Source of the DNA: Carboxydocella sporoproducens DSM 16521
GTDB taxonomy: Bacteria > Bacillota > GCA-003054495 > Carboxydocellales > Carboxydocellaceae
Assembly (NCBI RefSeq): GCF_900167165.1
Contig: NZ_FUXM01000006.1
Location: 1-64,000 of the forward strand
DNA: 64,000 nt
Reading direction: 5' to 3'
The notes under the pieces were generated by a model that was given only the letters and a program-made list of their open reading frames with translations, had not been told where the DNA came from and ran no database searches. Positions 43,029 through 51,907 of the stretch are shown here, one piece after another (within the stretch, counting starts at the first letter, position 1; the number at the start of each line of letters is the position of its first letter). A program made the position numbers and the translations under genes.

Positions 43029-44087
43029 TTATTGTACATTTACACTGGATTTGTAGACTCCGGCAGTACCGCTATTCTGGCAGTAGACAATATTATGCGG
43101 GTTTGTCCCTACTTTGCTCAAGGCAAAAGCTGGCCAGGGATGACCGCAATCCACCAGCTGGGTGGGACCGGTAGGAGCGGTAACTGTTCTGATATCCGAA
43201 CCATAGATTTTACCGCTACTAGCAGACCAGACTACCAGCTGGTTGGTCACCAGTTCCGCCTTGCCGATAGCAAAAGCGGTAGGAGCAGCACCACCAGGAT
43301 AGCTGTTTTTAATGACTGGATATTTGGCGCCGCCGCTGATGGCATAGAGCTGCAAATCATAGCCACTGCTACTGTATAAAACATAATTGGGACTGATATC
43401 ATGCAAGCGCTTGGCTCCGGATACATCCGTCTTGGTAGAATTACTGATATTATGCAATTTGATGAAATTGGTACCACCATTTAAAGTCTCATAAGCCACA
43501 TGCGTAGTAGTTATACGGGCACGGGCCAAATAGGCCGCACTGGAATCTATGGTTGTTTCTGCCCCATTGGGCAAGGTTTTCATGTAAATAATCGCCCGGG
43601 AGTAACTGATTCGGCCATCAGTCCCCACCGTCTCTGTCCATTCTGACCAAACCGCCTTGCCACCAGCTACATCAGGAAAGGCTTTTTTCGTAGTGAGCCG
43701 GGAGGGGACTAAATCTGTAATGGTTTTAGTGGTTAAATCCAGGCAGAAGATTTTACTCAGTCCATTGTAAATGGTTGTGAAAACCAGATAGTTGCCATCT
43801 AGCGCCACCTCAACAATTTCTCCCACATTGGCTTTGGTAACCAGTTTTTCCACCGAAGAGTCACTGAGTTTAATCCGGGCCAGATCGCCACCACCGTCAA
43901 TAAAATAGGCATAAGTCCCATCTACCTGCAGGGTCATGGCCTCCGGCACAGCCTGCATGGGGATCGGTGAAAGCAAAGCTGAACTATTGAGATTGACGGC
44001 TGCATCCCCTGGCATTAGCAAGAATATCGAGGATAGTGCAAGTGCTAACAAGGTCAAGCCGGCAGCGGCTTTAACCATTTTTTTCAT
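43029..44087 (-). CDS. Secreted beta-propeller-like protein of unknown function
   Basis: The protein has 352 residues. A Sec signal peptide (about 1-30, cleaved after a GDAA-like site) is followed by repeating strands of about 45 residues (YAYFIDGGGDLARIKL, YLVFTTIYNGLSKIFCLDL, HVAYETLNGGTNFIKL, YVLYSSSGYDLQLYAI), which suggests a propeller of the TolB/DUF5050 kind. No catalytic residues are evident. It stands alone between two terminators. The start at 44087 has AAAGGGGG 7-8 bases upstream; the frame to 44132 lacks a signal. Confidence 0.75.
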   Translation of the reverse strand: MKKMVKAAAGLTLLALALSSIFLLMPGDAAVNLNSSALLSPIPMQAVPEAMTLQVDGTYAYFIDGGGDLARIKLSDSSVEKLVTKANVGEIVEVALDGNYLVFTTIYNGLSKIFCLDLTTKTITDLVPSRLTTKKAFPDVAGGKAVWSEWTETVGTDGRISYSRAIIYMKTLPNGAETTIDSSAAYLARARITTTHVAYETLNGGTNFIKLHNISNSTKTDVSGAKRLHDISPNYVLYSSSGYDLQLYAISGGAKYPVIKNSYPGGAAPTAFAIGKAELVTNQLVVWSASSGKIYGSDIRTVTAPTGPTQLVDCGHPWPAFALSKVGTNPHNIVYCQNSGTAGVYKSSVNVQ

Positions 44088-44158
44088 TCTCTGTCCCCCT
44101 TTGTGCAATATGTTACTATTCCTTTTCGCCACAAAATTACAGATTCCTGCAAATTACA

Positions 44159-44202
44159 TTAAAAAAATAGAAGTTTGTTCATTTTTAGCGAACAAACTTC
44201 TA
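44159..44202 (-). terminator. Intrinsic terminator of the hdr-met operon
   Basis: TAGAAGTTTGTTC (44168-44180) and GAACAAACTTCTA (44190-44202) form a 13-bp stem, followed on the minus strand by at least seven T. It lies just after metF. Confidence 0.9.
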
Positions 44203-44217
44203 CTACTATAAGTAAAA

Positions 44218-45111
44218 TTAGCGTAATCCCGACTGTATGATGATTTCAGGCACCACTTCTTCCCAGGCCACCGCCATAATATGCACTCCTCTTACTCCCG
44301 GAATCTGGCGCAGTGCCTGAATTTGTTCCACCACAACCCGCACCGCTTCCTGTTTGGGATTTTCAGCCTGTTTCAAGCGCTGGATGAGCGCATCCGGCAC
44401 AATCATGCCGGAAACATTTTTTTGCATGTATTCCGCCATGCGCACCGATTTAACCGGTGTTACTCCCGCCAGGATAAAAGCCTGTTCATGTAAACCCCGT
44501 TGCCGTACCAGTTGCATAAAGCGGTCAAAGCGCTCCAGGTCAAAAATACACTGGGTCTGGATAAAACGGGCACCGGCCCGGATTTTCTTTTCCAGTCTCA
44601 GTACCCGGTACTCAAAGGGATCGGCAAAGGGATTGGCAACAGCACCGACAAAAAACTGCGGCGGTTCGCCATGTAACGGTTCACCATTGAAGAATTTGCC
44701 CTCCCGCAGGCGTTGCAAACCGCGAATGAACTGGATGGAATCAATATCATAGACATTGGCCGCAGTGGGATGATTGCCAAAAGTCTGATGGTCACCGGAC
44801 AGGCAAAGAACGTTTTTCAGCCCCAGGGACCAGGCCCCCAGCAAATCGGACTGCAGGGCAATGCGGTTCCGGTCCCTCACAGTCATCTGTACAACTCCTT
44901 CTACTCCGGCAGCCTGAACGTGAAAAGCCCCGGCAATGGATGAGAGACGGCAAATGGCAGTCTGGTTGTCAGTAACATTGAGGGCATCCACATAAGGAGC
45001 CAGCAGTTCAGCATGATGGCGGATAGTGCTGGCATCCGCTCCTTTCGGGGGCCCGACTTCTGCGGTAACCACGAACCTGCCAGCTTCCAGCAACTGTTGG
45101 AGACGGCTCAT
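44218..45111 (-). CDS. metF: Methylenetetrahydrofolate reductase, catalytic subunit
   Basis: The protein has 297 residues in the MetF TIM-barrel fold, with VVTAEVGPPKGAD near the start, NVTDNQTAICRLS, LCLSGDH (flavin site) and FIQTQCIFDLERF. It reduces 5,10-methylene-THF to 5-methyl-THF in the methyl branch of the Wood-Ljungdahl pathway. As in other acetogen MetF proteins there is no C-terminal NAD domain, so electrons must come from MetV and the Hdr subunits encoded in the same operon. Its ATG overlaps the metV stop (ATGA). Confidence 0.92.
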   Translation of the reverse strand: MSRLQQLLEAGRFVVTAEVGPPKGADASTIRHHAELLAPYVDALNVTDNQTAICRLSSIAGAFHVQAAGVEGVVQMTVRDRNRIALQSDLLGAWSLGLKNVLCLSGDHQTFGNHPTAANVYDIDSIQFIRGLQRLREGKFFNGEPLHGEPPQFFVGAVANPFADPFEYRVLRLEKKIRAGARFIQTQCIFDLERFDRFMQLVRQRGLHEQAFILAGVTPVKSVRMAEYMQKNVSGMIVPDALIQRLKQAENPKQEAVRVVVEQIQALRQIPGVRGVHIMAVAWEEVVPEIIIQSGLR

Positions 45112-45773
45112 AGGCTCACCTCCTCCCGGATCAGCCGCCGTGGACCTCCATCCCGGGCCAGGCGCCAGTCCTTTTCCTCCTCTATTTCCAGTAACTGCTC
45201 CAGCCGGCCCAGGGCCGTCATACGGTCGATAATGAGCTGCCAGGCACAGGGATTGTCTTTAACTTCACAGCGGCCATTCTGACTGCCACCACAGGGACCA
45301 TTGAGAATGCGTTTGGCACAGCGGGCGATGGGACATATGCCACCGGTGCGGTGGAGCAGACATTGCCCGCAAAGGCCGCAGCGTTCCTCCCAGTGGCCAT
45401 GGGCCACCGCACCCCCGGCAAATTTAGTATCCACCCCGGGTATAACCCAGTGGTGGGGAAATTTTTCTGCCAGAAACTGTACTCCTACCCCACAGGCCAG
45501 GGAGATGATTACCTCCACATCCTGAGCCAGGTTTTCCAGTTCCTCCAGGTACTCCCACTCACACTGGCGAATGCAGGTATGTTCTTTTATCTTCAGCGAA
45601 CGTCCCTCCCCCGCTGCCAGAATTTGCAGGGAGGTGGCCAGAATCCCTGCTTCCCGAGCCCCTCCGGCCAGACAGACAGTTACACACTCGGCACAGCCCA
45701 CTATCAATACCTTTTCCACTCCTGCCAGTAGCTGATAAAGCTGGCGATAGGGTTTGGGTTCAGCGACAATCAT
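45108..45773 (-). CDS. metV: MetV, zinc/iron-sulfur subunit of methylene-THF reductase
   Basis: The protein has 221 residues. The cysteine pattern is GCAECVTVC (about 26), CIRQCEW (about 66) and a dense cluster CGLCGQC..CPIARC..GPCGGSQNGRCE (about 136-170), that of the MetV family found beside MetF in acetogens. It links MetF to its electron donor. Its start overlaps the mvhD stop by 14 bases. Confidence 0.88.
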   Translation of the reverse strand: MIVAEPKPYRQLYQLLAGVEKVLIVGCAECVTVCLAGGAREAGILATSLQILAAGEGRSLKIKEHTCIRQCEWEYLEELENLAQDVEVIISLACGVGVQFLAEKFPHHWVIPGVDTKFAGGAVAHGHWEERCGLCGQCLLHRTGGICPIARCAKRILNGPCGGSQNGRCEVKDNPCAWQLIIDRMTALGRLEQLLEIEEEKDWRLARDGGPRRLIREEVSL

Positions 45774-46197
45774 CCCCAGCTACCTCCCTTCTATTGAGCG
45801 GATTGGGTCCTAAAGCGAGAATCCGCTCTGTCATTTCCTCCACAATCTCTTTGAAGCGAGGGCCCATAGAGCCGGAGAGATTGAACATTTCTAACCGTTC
45901 CCGGCCCAGTCCCAGTTCATCCAGGATTTTTTTCGCCGCTTCCACCCTTTTACGGGCTCGCAGGTTGCCTTTCAGAAAATGGCAATCTCCCTCCAGACAG
46001 CCGGCTACAAAAACCCCATCGGCTCCCTGCAGAAATGCCTCCAGGATTACCCGCACATCTACCCTGCCGGAACAGGGCTGTTCCACCAGCCTTACTGCAG
46101 GGGGATATTGCAGACGCATGGTACCTGCCAGGTCGGCGGCAGCATAAGCACAGTAATAGCAACAAAAGGCGATGATTTTGGGCTCAAAATCCTTCAT
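45760..46197 (-). CDS. mvhD: MvhD-type iron-sulfur subunit
   Basis: The protein has 145 residues. FCCYYCAYAAADLAG at the start, VEQPCSGRVD, and CLEGDCHFLKGN match the [2Fe-2S] MvhD subunit that bridges HdrA and an electron donor. The start at 46197 has AAAGGGGG 4 bases upstream, inside the hdrA end, and the first bases overlap the hdrA stop region. The frame is open to 46413 but that part is antisense-like and arginine/tryptophan-rich. Confidence 0.88.
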   Translation of the reverse strand: MKDFEPKIIAFCCYYCAYAAADLAGTMRLQYPPAVRLVEQPCSGRVDVRVILEAFLQGADGVFVAGCLEGDCHFLKGNLRARKRVEAAKKILDELGLGRERLEMFNLSGSMGPRFKEIVEEMTERILALGPNPLNRREVAGDDCR

Positions 46198-46198
46198 C

Positions 46199-49100
46199 CT
46201 ACCTACCCCCTTTGCTGGTGTACGCCAGAGCCCTGACTTTGGCCGCCAGATAATCCTGATGGTAATGGGCCAGCTCCAGGGCCTGACCGGGACATTCACC
46301 CACACAGGTACCACAGCCATGGCACTGGACAGGATTGATTTCCGCCACCATATCGGCATTGATGTGCGGGACCCCGTAAGGACAGACCCGGACACAGGTA
46401 AGGCAGGCTGCACACTGCTCAGGTCTAGCCATAAAGGCCACTACTCCACCAGCTAGCAAGTGGCGGCGGGAAAGAATGGTAGCTGCCCGGGCCGCCGCCC
46501 CCGCCCCCTGGGCAATGGCTTCTGCCAGCAGTTTGGGCGCATGAGCCGCACCAGCCAGATAAAAACCAGCGGAAGGAAAATCCAGGGGGCCCAGCTTGGC
46601 ATGGGTTTCCACCAGCAGACCCTGTTCATTGCGATGCACCTTGAGCAAGGAAGCAAGTTGACCCAGATCCGCCGGGGGCCGGGCCCCTGTTGCCAGCACC
46701 ACCCCTTCCTGCCGGAGATTGAGCCGGGGCCAATTTTCTTCGTAGCGGAAAAAGCGGATTTTTTCCTGGCGAGCCTGGCGGTATTCTTCTTCCAGGAAAC
46801 CATAGCTGCGCATCTCCCGGAAATGGATGTGAACCTGCAGCCGGGGCCAGCGGCTTTTGAGCTTGCGGGCCAACCGCAGCCCCTGCAGACAACAGGTGCG
46901 AGAACAGAAGGATACCGGACCTAAGGGCTGGGAGGCACAGAGGACAATGCTGATCCGCTCAAAAGCAGGTTGCCAGTCAGGTTCTTTTTCCAGCAGTTGG
47001 GTCACCTGCCTGAGGCTTAACCAGCCCTCGCCCAGGTTGGCCGTCAAATCCGGATCAGGTTCTGCTTCCTCCAATCCTGTTGCCACAACCACCGCTCCGT
47101 GTTCCACCACTACCGGTCCGGCAGGCGTCTCAATGCGGGAGCGGAAATGGCCCTGATGGCCTCCGATCTCGGTCAGATGCGACCGGGTATAGATACTGAT
47201 CAGGGCATGAGACTGAACCCGCTGCCTCAGGTCAGCAATAACGCTTTCATCCCCGGGGTAACCAGCCAGGCCACCCAGTTCCTCCTTTTTTTCTACCAGG
47301 TGAACAGGAAAGCCCATTTCCGCCAGGTTATAGGCGGCTGCCATTCCGGCCGGTCCTCCCCCGATTATCAAAGCCTGATTCACTACTGGTACTGGATGCA
47401 GTTGCAGAGGACGATGCAGGGCCACTTTGGCAACAGCCATTTTCACCAGGTCAATGGCTTTGGCCGTGGCCGCTTCCGGTTCCAGCCGGTGCACCCAGGA
47501 ACACTGATCGCGGATATTGGCCATTTCAAACAGGAACTGATTGAGACCTGCTTCCTTTAGTGCTTCCCGGAACAGCGGCTGGTGGGTGCGGATCGTACAA
47601 GAAGCCACTACTATCCGGTTCAGCTGGTGTTCATGGATGCGGTTAATAATCTGCTTCAGAGAATCCTGGGAACAGGAATATAGGAATTCCTCCGCCCAGA
47701 CCACACCTGGCAAACGGGCAGCAGCCTCTACCACCCGGGGCACATTTATCACAGCAGCGATATTGATCCCACAGCGGCAGATAAACACCCCGATGCGCGC
47801 TTCCTCCTGACTAACATCCCGTTCCGGGGGATAGGTTTTGGGCTGGACCAGAGTATGACGTCCCGGGGCCAGCAGAGCGGCGATTCTGGCTGCAGCAGCA
47901 CTGGCATTGGCTACTGTCTCAGGAATATCCCGCGGTCCCTGGAAAGCTCCTGCCACAAAAACCCCGGACCGGCTGGTCGCCACCGGGTCTTCCGGTGGGG
48001 TCCAGGCAAAGCCGTACTGGTTGAGCTCAATCCCGGCCGCCCGGGCCAGTTCCTTTGCCCCTGCCGGTGGCTCTACCCCTACGGCCAGCACCACCAGGTC
48101 AAATTCCTCTTCTGCTGCCTGACCCTCCCGGCTAAACTGGACCAGCAGTTTTTTTCTTACAGGGTCATATTTTACTCCTGCCACCATAGAGCGAATAAAG
48201 CGCACTCCCTGCTCCCGGGCCGACTGGACATAGCGGTCAAAATTTTTGCCATAGGCCCTCAGGTCCAGATAAAAAATGGTGGGCTCGATTTCCGGGTCAT
48301 GTTCACGGGCAATGATGGCTTCCTTAACCGAATACATACAGCAGATGGATGAACACCAGGAGTTACCCCGACAGGCATCCCGGGACCCTACACACTGGAT
48401 AAAAGCGATTTTACGGGGAGTCTGCCCGTCACTGGGCCTGACCAAATGGCCCTGACTGGGTCCGGTGGAACTGAGAATGCGTTCAAATTCCAGGGATGTA
48501 ACCACATCAGGGTAAATCCCATAGCCCAGCTCCCCGTAACGGCGAGCATCAAACAAACTGAAACCGGGAGCCAGCAAAACCGCTCCAATGGCTATTTCCC
48601 TTTCTTCTGCCTGCTGGTCATGGGCGATGGCCTGTTTCTTACAGGCGCTCTCACAGAGACGGCATTCACAACAGCCTCCACAATTCAAGCAACGGGCAGC
48701 CTCCTGGCCGGCCAGTTCCTCACTGTATTGCTGTACCACTTCCGCAAAGGTCTGCCGTCGTTCCAGCGGATGCAATTTACTGGCCGCTACCCGGCGCTGC
48801 CGCTGCACCCGGGCCAGCTCTTCCGGGGTCCAGCGGGCTTCGGGCAGGAAGCGGCGCTCCCGGCCCTGGTAGAGATCCAGGCCGTTCAGGTAACGATCAA
48901 TCGATTCCGCCGCTTCCCGGCCGGCAGCACAGGCTTCCACCAGAGTTTTGGGTCCAGTCACAGCATCGCCGCCGGCAAAAACGCCAGGCAGACTGGTGGC
49001 CAGGGTGACAGGGTCCACTTCGATAAGACGGCCCCGGGTTTTAAGACCGGGATGTTCCCCCAGGAAGGATTTTTCCGGCGCCTGGCTGACAGCGATAATC

Positions 49101-50560
49101 ACTGCATCTACCGCCAGTTCCTCCTCCGAACCGGGAATACCCCGGGGCTGCCGCCGCCCGTCCGGTCCAGGAGGCCCCAGCTGGTTTTTCTGGATTTTAA
49201 TCGCCTGAACCCGCTCTTGACCCAGGAAGGCTAATGGGGAAGTCAGGAAACGGAATTCCACCCCTTCCTCCCGGGCTTCCACCACTTCTTCCGGTAAAGC
49301 AGTCATTTCCTCTTCCGTGCGCCGGTATATAACAGTCACTTCTTCTGCCCCCAGGCGCAAGGCGGTACGAGCAGCATCCATAGCGGTGTTGCCGCCGCCG
49401 ATCACCGCCACTTTGCGCCCCAGGGCAGGTCTTTCCCCTAATGCTACCTGGCGGAGAAAGCTGACCCCGTGATAGATACCATCCAGTTCTTCCCCGGGCA
49501 ATCCCAGAGTCTGAGGCTCATGGGCACCGATGCCCAGAAACACCGCCTGGAATCCTTCTTTTTCCAGGAGACTGGTGATAGTTCTTTCCCCACCGATGGG
49601 ACTATTAACCCGAATTTCTACCCCCATACGCTGAACTAGCTCGATTTCCTTCTGCACCAGAGCTTTGGGCAAGCGATATTCGGGGATACCAACCTGCATC
49701 ATACCTCCGGCTACCGGCAAGGCCTCAAAAACCGTAACCTGATAACCCCGTCGGGCCAGGTGATAGGCACAGGAAAGACCTGCTGGTCCAGACCCCACCA
49801 CCGCTACTCGTTCCTGCCGCCTGATAGCCGGACGTATATCTTCATCCCTGAGTTCTTCCAGCACCTTGACCCCAATAAAGCGTTTGATCCGACTAATGGC
49901 CACCGGTTCCTCTACCTGCCCCCGCTGGCAAACCTGTTCACAGGGATGGTGACAGACGGTACCGCAGATGATGGGAAAAGGAATAGCCTCACGAATAATA
50001 TCCCAGGCCTCCCGCCAGCGCCCCTGGGCCGCCAGGGCAACATAGGCGTGAACATTGATTCCGGCTGGACAGGCCAGACGGCAGGGACTGGTCCCCCGCT
50101 TGCTGATCAAATATTTATTAGGCACTGCCTGGGGAAAAGCTTTATGCACAGCTTTGCGCCGGTTCAGGCCCTGGTTAAACTCAGCGGGCAGTTCCACCGG
50201 ACAGACCTGTTCACATTCCCCGCAGGCAGTGCATTCTTCCTCTTTTACATAGCGGGGCCGCACCCTCAGCCGGGCTGTGAACTGACCTGGCTCTCCCTTT
50301 AACTCCAGTAAATCGGTGCAGGTAGAGAGGCGAATATTGGGATGATTCAGAGTATCAGTCATTTTGGGACCTAACAAACACATCGCGCAATCATTGGTGG
50401 GAAAAGTTTTATCCAGCTGGGCCATGGTTCCCCCCAGACTGGGGCCGATGGTGACCAGATGAACCAAATGCCCGCTTTCCGCCAAATCCAGGGCGGCAGT
50501 CATCCCCGCTGGTCCGCCCCCTACCACCAGAGCTGCTCCTATCACTTGTTCCGGTTTCAT
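46199..50560 (-). CDS. hdrA: HdrA-GltD-HdrA fusion, flavin bifurcation-type subunit
   Basis: The protein has 1453 residues in one clean frame. Layout: an HdrA FAD site (VVGGGPAGMTAALDLAESG, 12-30) and a ferredoxin motif CTACGECEQVC (110-120); an inserted GltD/NfnB-like module with its N-terminal cysteines (about 160-215), a second FAD site (VAVVGSGPAGLS, 252-263) and an NAD(P) site (VAVIGGGNTAMDAA, 384-397); then HdrA continues with CLNCGGCCECRLCESAC (624-640) and CCMYSVKEAI (740). A second HdrA copy starts at FICRCGINIAAVI (927), with a third FAD site near 1066 and two C-terminal [4Fe-4S] sites (about 1384 and 1414). It likely takes electrons from NAD(P)H and splits them between MetFV and ferredoxin. 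It overlaps hdrB by ATGA. Confidence 0.9.
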   Translation of the reverse strand: MKPEQVIGAALVVGGGPAGMTAALDLAESGHLVHLVTIGPSLGGTMAQLDKTFPTNDCAMCLLGPKMTDTLNHPNIRLSTCTDLLELKGEPGQFTARLRVRPRYVKEEECTACGECEQVCPVELPAEFNQGLNRRKAVHKAFPQAVPNKYLISKRGTSPCRLACPAGINVHAYVALAAQGRWREAWDIIREAIPFPIICGTVCHHPCEQVCQRGQVEEPVAISRIKRFIGVKVLEELRDEDIRPAIRRQERVAVVGSGPAGLSCAYHLARRGYQVTVFEALPVAGGMMQVGIPEYRLPKALVQKEIELVQRMGVEIRVNSPIGGERTITSLLEKEGFQAVFLGIGAHEPQTLGLPGEELDGIYHGVSFLRQVALGERPALGRKVAVIGGGNTAMDAARTALRLGAEEVTVIYRRTEEEMTALPEEVVEAREEGVEFRFLTSPLAFLGQERVQAIKIQKNQLGPPGPDGRRQPRGIPGSEEELAVDAVIIAVSQAPEKSFLGEHPGLKTRGRLIEVDPVTLATSLPGVFAGGDAVTGPKTLVEACAAGREAAESIDRYLNGLDLYQGRERRFLPEARWTPEELARVQRQRRVAASKLHPLERRQTFAEVVQQYSEELAGQEAARCLNCGGCCECRLCESACKKQAIAHDQQAEEREIAIGAVLLAPGFSLFDARRYGELGYGIYPDVVTSLEFERILSSTGPSQGHLVRPSDGQTPRKIAFIQCVGSRDACRGNSWCSSICCMYSVKEAIIAREHDPEIEPTIFYLDLRAYGKNFDRYVQSAREQGVRFIRSMVAGVKYDPVRKKLLVQFSREGQAAEEEFDLVVLAVGVEPPAGAKELARAAGIELNQYGFAWTPPEDPVATSRSGVFVAGAFQGPRDIPETVANASAAAARIAALLAPGRHTLVQPKTYPPERDVSQEEARIGVFICRCGINIAAVINVPRVVEAAARLPGVVWAEEFLYSCSQDSLKQIINRIHEHQLNRIVVASCTIRTHQPLFREALKEAGLNQFLFEMANIRDQCSWVHRLEPEAATAKAIDLVKMAVAKVALHRPLQLHPVPVVNQALIIGGGPAGMAAAYNLAEMGFPVHLVEKKEELGGLAGYPGDESVIADLRQRVQSHALISIYTRSHLTEIGGHQGHFRSRIETPAGPVVVEHGAVVVATGLEEAEPDPDLTANLGEGWLSLRQVTQLLEKEPDWQPAFERISIVLCASQPLGPVSFCSRTCCLQGLRLARKLKSRWPRLQVHIHFREMRSYGFLEEEYRQARQEKIRFFRYEENWPRLNLRQEGVVLATGARPPADLGQLASLLKVHRNEQGLLVETHAKLGPLDFPSAGFYLAGAAHAPKLLAEAIAQGAGAAARAATILSRRHLLAGGVVAFMARPEQCAACLTCVRVCPYGVPHINADMVAEINPVQCHGCGTCVGECPGQALELAHYHQDYLAAKVRALAYTSKGGR

Positions 50561-51276
50561 CTGCTCACCCCCAGTGCTGCCACAATCAATTCTGTAAAAT
50601 AGCGAACCGGCAGCTTTTTGCTGCCCCCTTGCCGCCAGGCCAGATTGGCATAACAGAGGGGACAGGCAGTAACTATTTCCGCAGCTCCGGCCTGTCGCGC
50701 AGCCTCCACAATCTTTTTAACCAGTTCGGAAACAACCTGGCCATGGGGCACGGCCATGCTGCCCCCACAACAAGCGGTTTTGTAGGACCAGAGCACAGGT
50801 TCTGCTCCCAAAGCCAGCAACAGCTGATCAAGCCGCCGGGGCTGTTCAGGATCATCAAAGGCGATTTCCGCTGGTCGTACTAACAGGCAACCATAATAAG
50901 GCGCAATTTTGCGCCCGGATAGCTGTCCCCGGGCCCGTTTCTCTATTTCCTGTAAAAGCCCGGCTTCAGTCATCAGTTCCAGCAGATGCCGGATTTTCAG
51001 GTCCGGTCCGGCCTGACGGGCCAGCACGTTGTAACAGGCAGCACAAGGGACCAGCACTTCTCCCAGCCCCGCCTTGCGAGCCTGCTTTAAATTGCGCTGA
51101 GCCAGGGCCTCCCCTACCGGTGGCAACCAGGCATGGCCCGGGGTTGCTCCACAGCAATTCCAGTCCGGTACTTCCCTGACCTCAATCCCCAGCAGAGCCA
51201 GGGCCTTGCGGGCAGTATCTTCATAAAGCTGGGCTGTGGAATGCAGGGAACAACCGGGAAAATATCCGTAAACCAT
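50557..51276 (-). CDS. hdrB: HdrB-type subunit (two CCG domains)
   Basis: The protein has 239 residues. There are two CCG cysteine motifs (WNCCGATPGH...VPCAACY and ACCGGSMAVPHG...TACPLCY), which in HdrB bind two noncubane [4Fe-4S] clusters. Methanogens use them to reduce a heterodisulfide. In acetogens lacking CoM-S-S-CoB they relay electrons to MetF or another acceptor. It lies one base after hdrC. Confidence 0.9.
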   Translation of the reverse strand: MVYGYFPGCSLHSTAQLYEDTARKALALLGIEVREVPDWNCCGATPGHAWLPPVGEALAQRNLKQARKAGLGEVLVPCAACYNVLARQAGPDLKIRHLLELMTEAGLLQEIEKRARGQLSGRKIAPYYGCLLVRPAEIAFDDPEQPRRLDQLLLALGAEPVLWSYKTACCGGSMAVPHGQVVSELVKKIVEAARQAGAAEIVTACPLCYANLAWRQGGSKKLPVRYFTELIVAALGVSR

Positions 51277-51277
51277 T

Positions 51278-51763
51278 CTATGCCCTCCCTTCCCGCTGCA
51301 GCAAAGCCGCTACCTCAGATCGCCCCTGAATGGGCTGGGGCAGAAGACGTAAATTGCCCTGCCTTAGCAACTGCCAGCCCAGAGCCAGGTCCGCCAGCCA
51401 GCGGCCGGTCCGCCATTTATACCCCAGTATCATACCCAGTTCATAGACCCGGCCCCAGCGGGCCACACTGGCTAGAAAACTCTGGTAAAAAGCCGGCAAC
51501 GGGGATGGGGTTACCATTTTCTGCAGCCAGGCTTTCTGTTTCAAACTAGCGGTAACTTCCCCCGCATCGATTCCGTTTGGACAGCGGGCAGCACAGGTAC
51601 CGCAGTGCAAACACAGCCAGAGGCGATTGGACTGTAGGGCCTCTCCTTCTCGTCCCAGCAACAACAGTTCCACCAGCCGGGCAGGTCCGATGTCCGTCCA
51701 GGGAGCTACCGGACACCCGGCGGTACACTTCTGACACTGGTAACAGCCATCAACTGGCAACAT
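51278..51763 (-). CDS. hdrC: HdrC-type iron-sulfur subunit
   Basis: The protein has 161 residues. Two [4Fe-4S] motifs near the N-terminus (CYQCQKCTAGCP and CLHCGTCAARCP) are as in HdrC, which carries electrons between HdrA and HdrB. It is the first gene of the operon. The ATG at 51763 has AGGAGG 8 bases upstream; a GTG at 51772 falls inside that box and is unlikely. Confidence 0.88.
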   Translation of the reverse strand: MLPVDGCYQCQKCTAGCPVAPWTDIGPARLVELLLLGREGEALQSNRLWLCLHCGTCAARCPNGIDAGEVTASLKQKAWLQKMVTPSPLPAFYQSFLASVARWGRVYELGMILGYKWRTGRWLADLALGWQLLRQGNLRLLPQPIQGRSEVAALLQREGRA

Positions 51764-51795
51764 ACCGGTCACCTCCTCGTGTTGCTTTAATTACA

Positions 51796-51811
51796 TGCAA
51801 GGGACACTCCA
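51796..51811 (-). promoter_or_regulatory. Candidate sigma-54 promoter of the hdr-met operon
   Basis: On the minus strand TGGAGTG-TCCC-TTGCA has the GG and GC dinucleotides at -24/-12 spacing and a perfect TTGCA. The upstream half matches the TGGCACG consensus at four of seven bases. It would start a transcript 22 bases before the hdrC ATG. The sigma-54 activator gene lies immediately upstream. Confidence 0.55.
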
Positions 51812-51858
51812 ATTCCTCCCCCTTCCCGGTAAAATGTCAATACCGCCTGCTCAAGAAC

Positions 51859-51896
51859 AAAAAAAGACAGGTAAACGGTTAAAACCATTTACCTGT
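51859..51896 (-). terminator. Intrinsic terminator of the GAF-type sigma-54 activator
   Basis: ACAGGTAAACGG (51867-51878) pairs with CCATTTACCTGT (51885-51896), followed by seven T on the minus strand. It separates the activator from the hdr-met promoter. Confidence 0.85.
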
Positions 51897-51907
51897 TAAA
51901 TGTCTTC

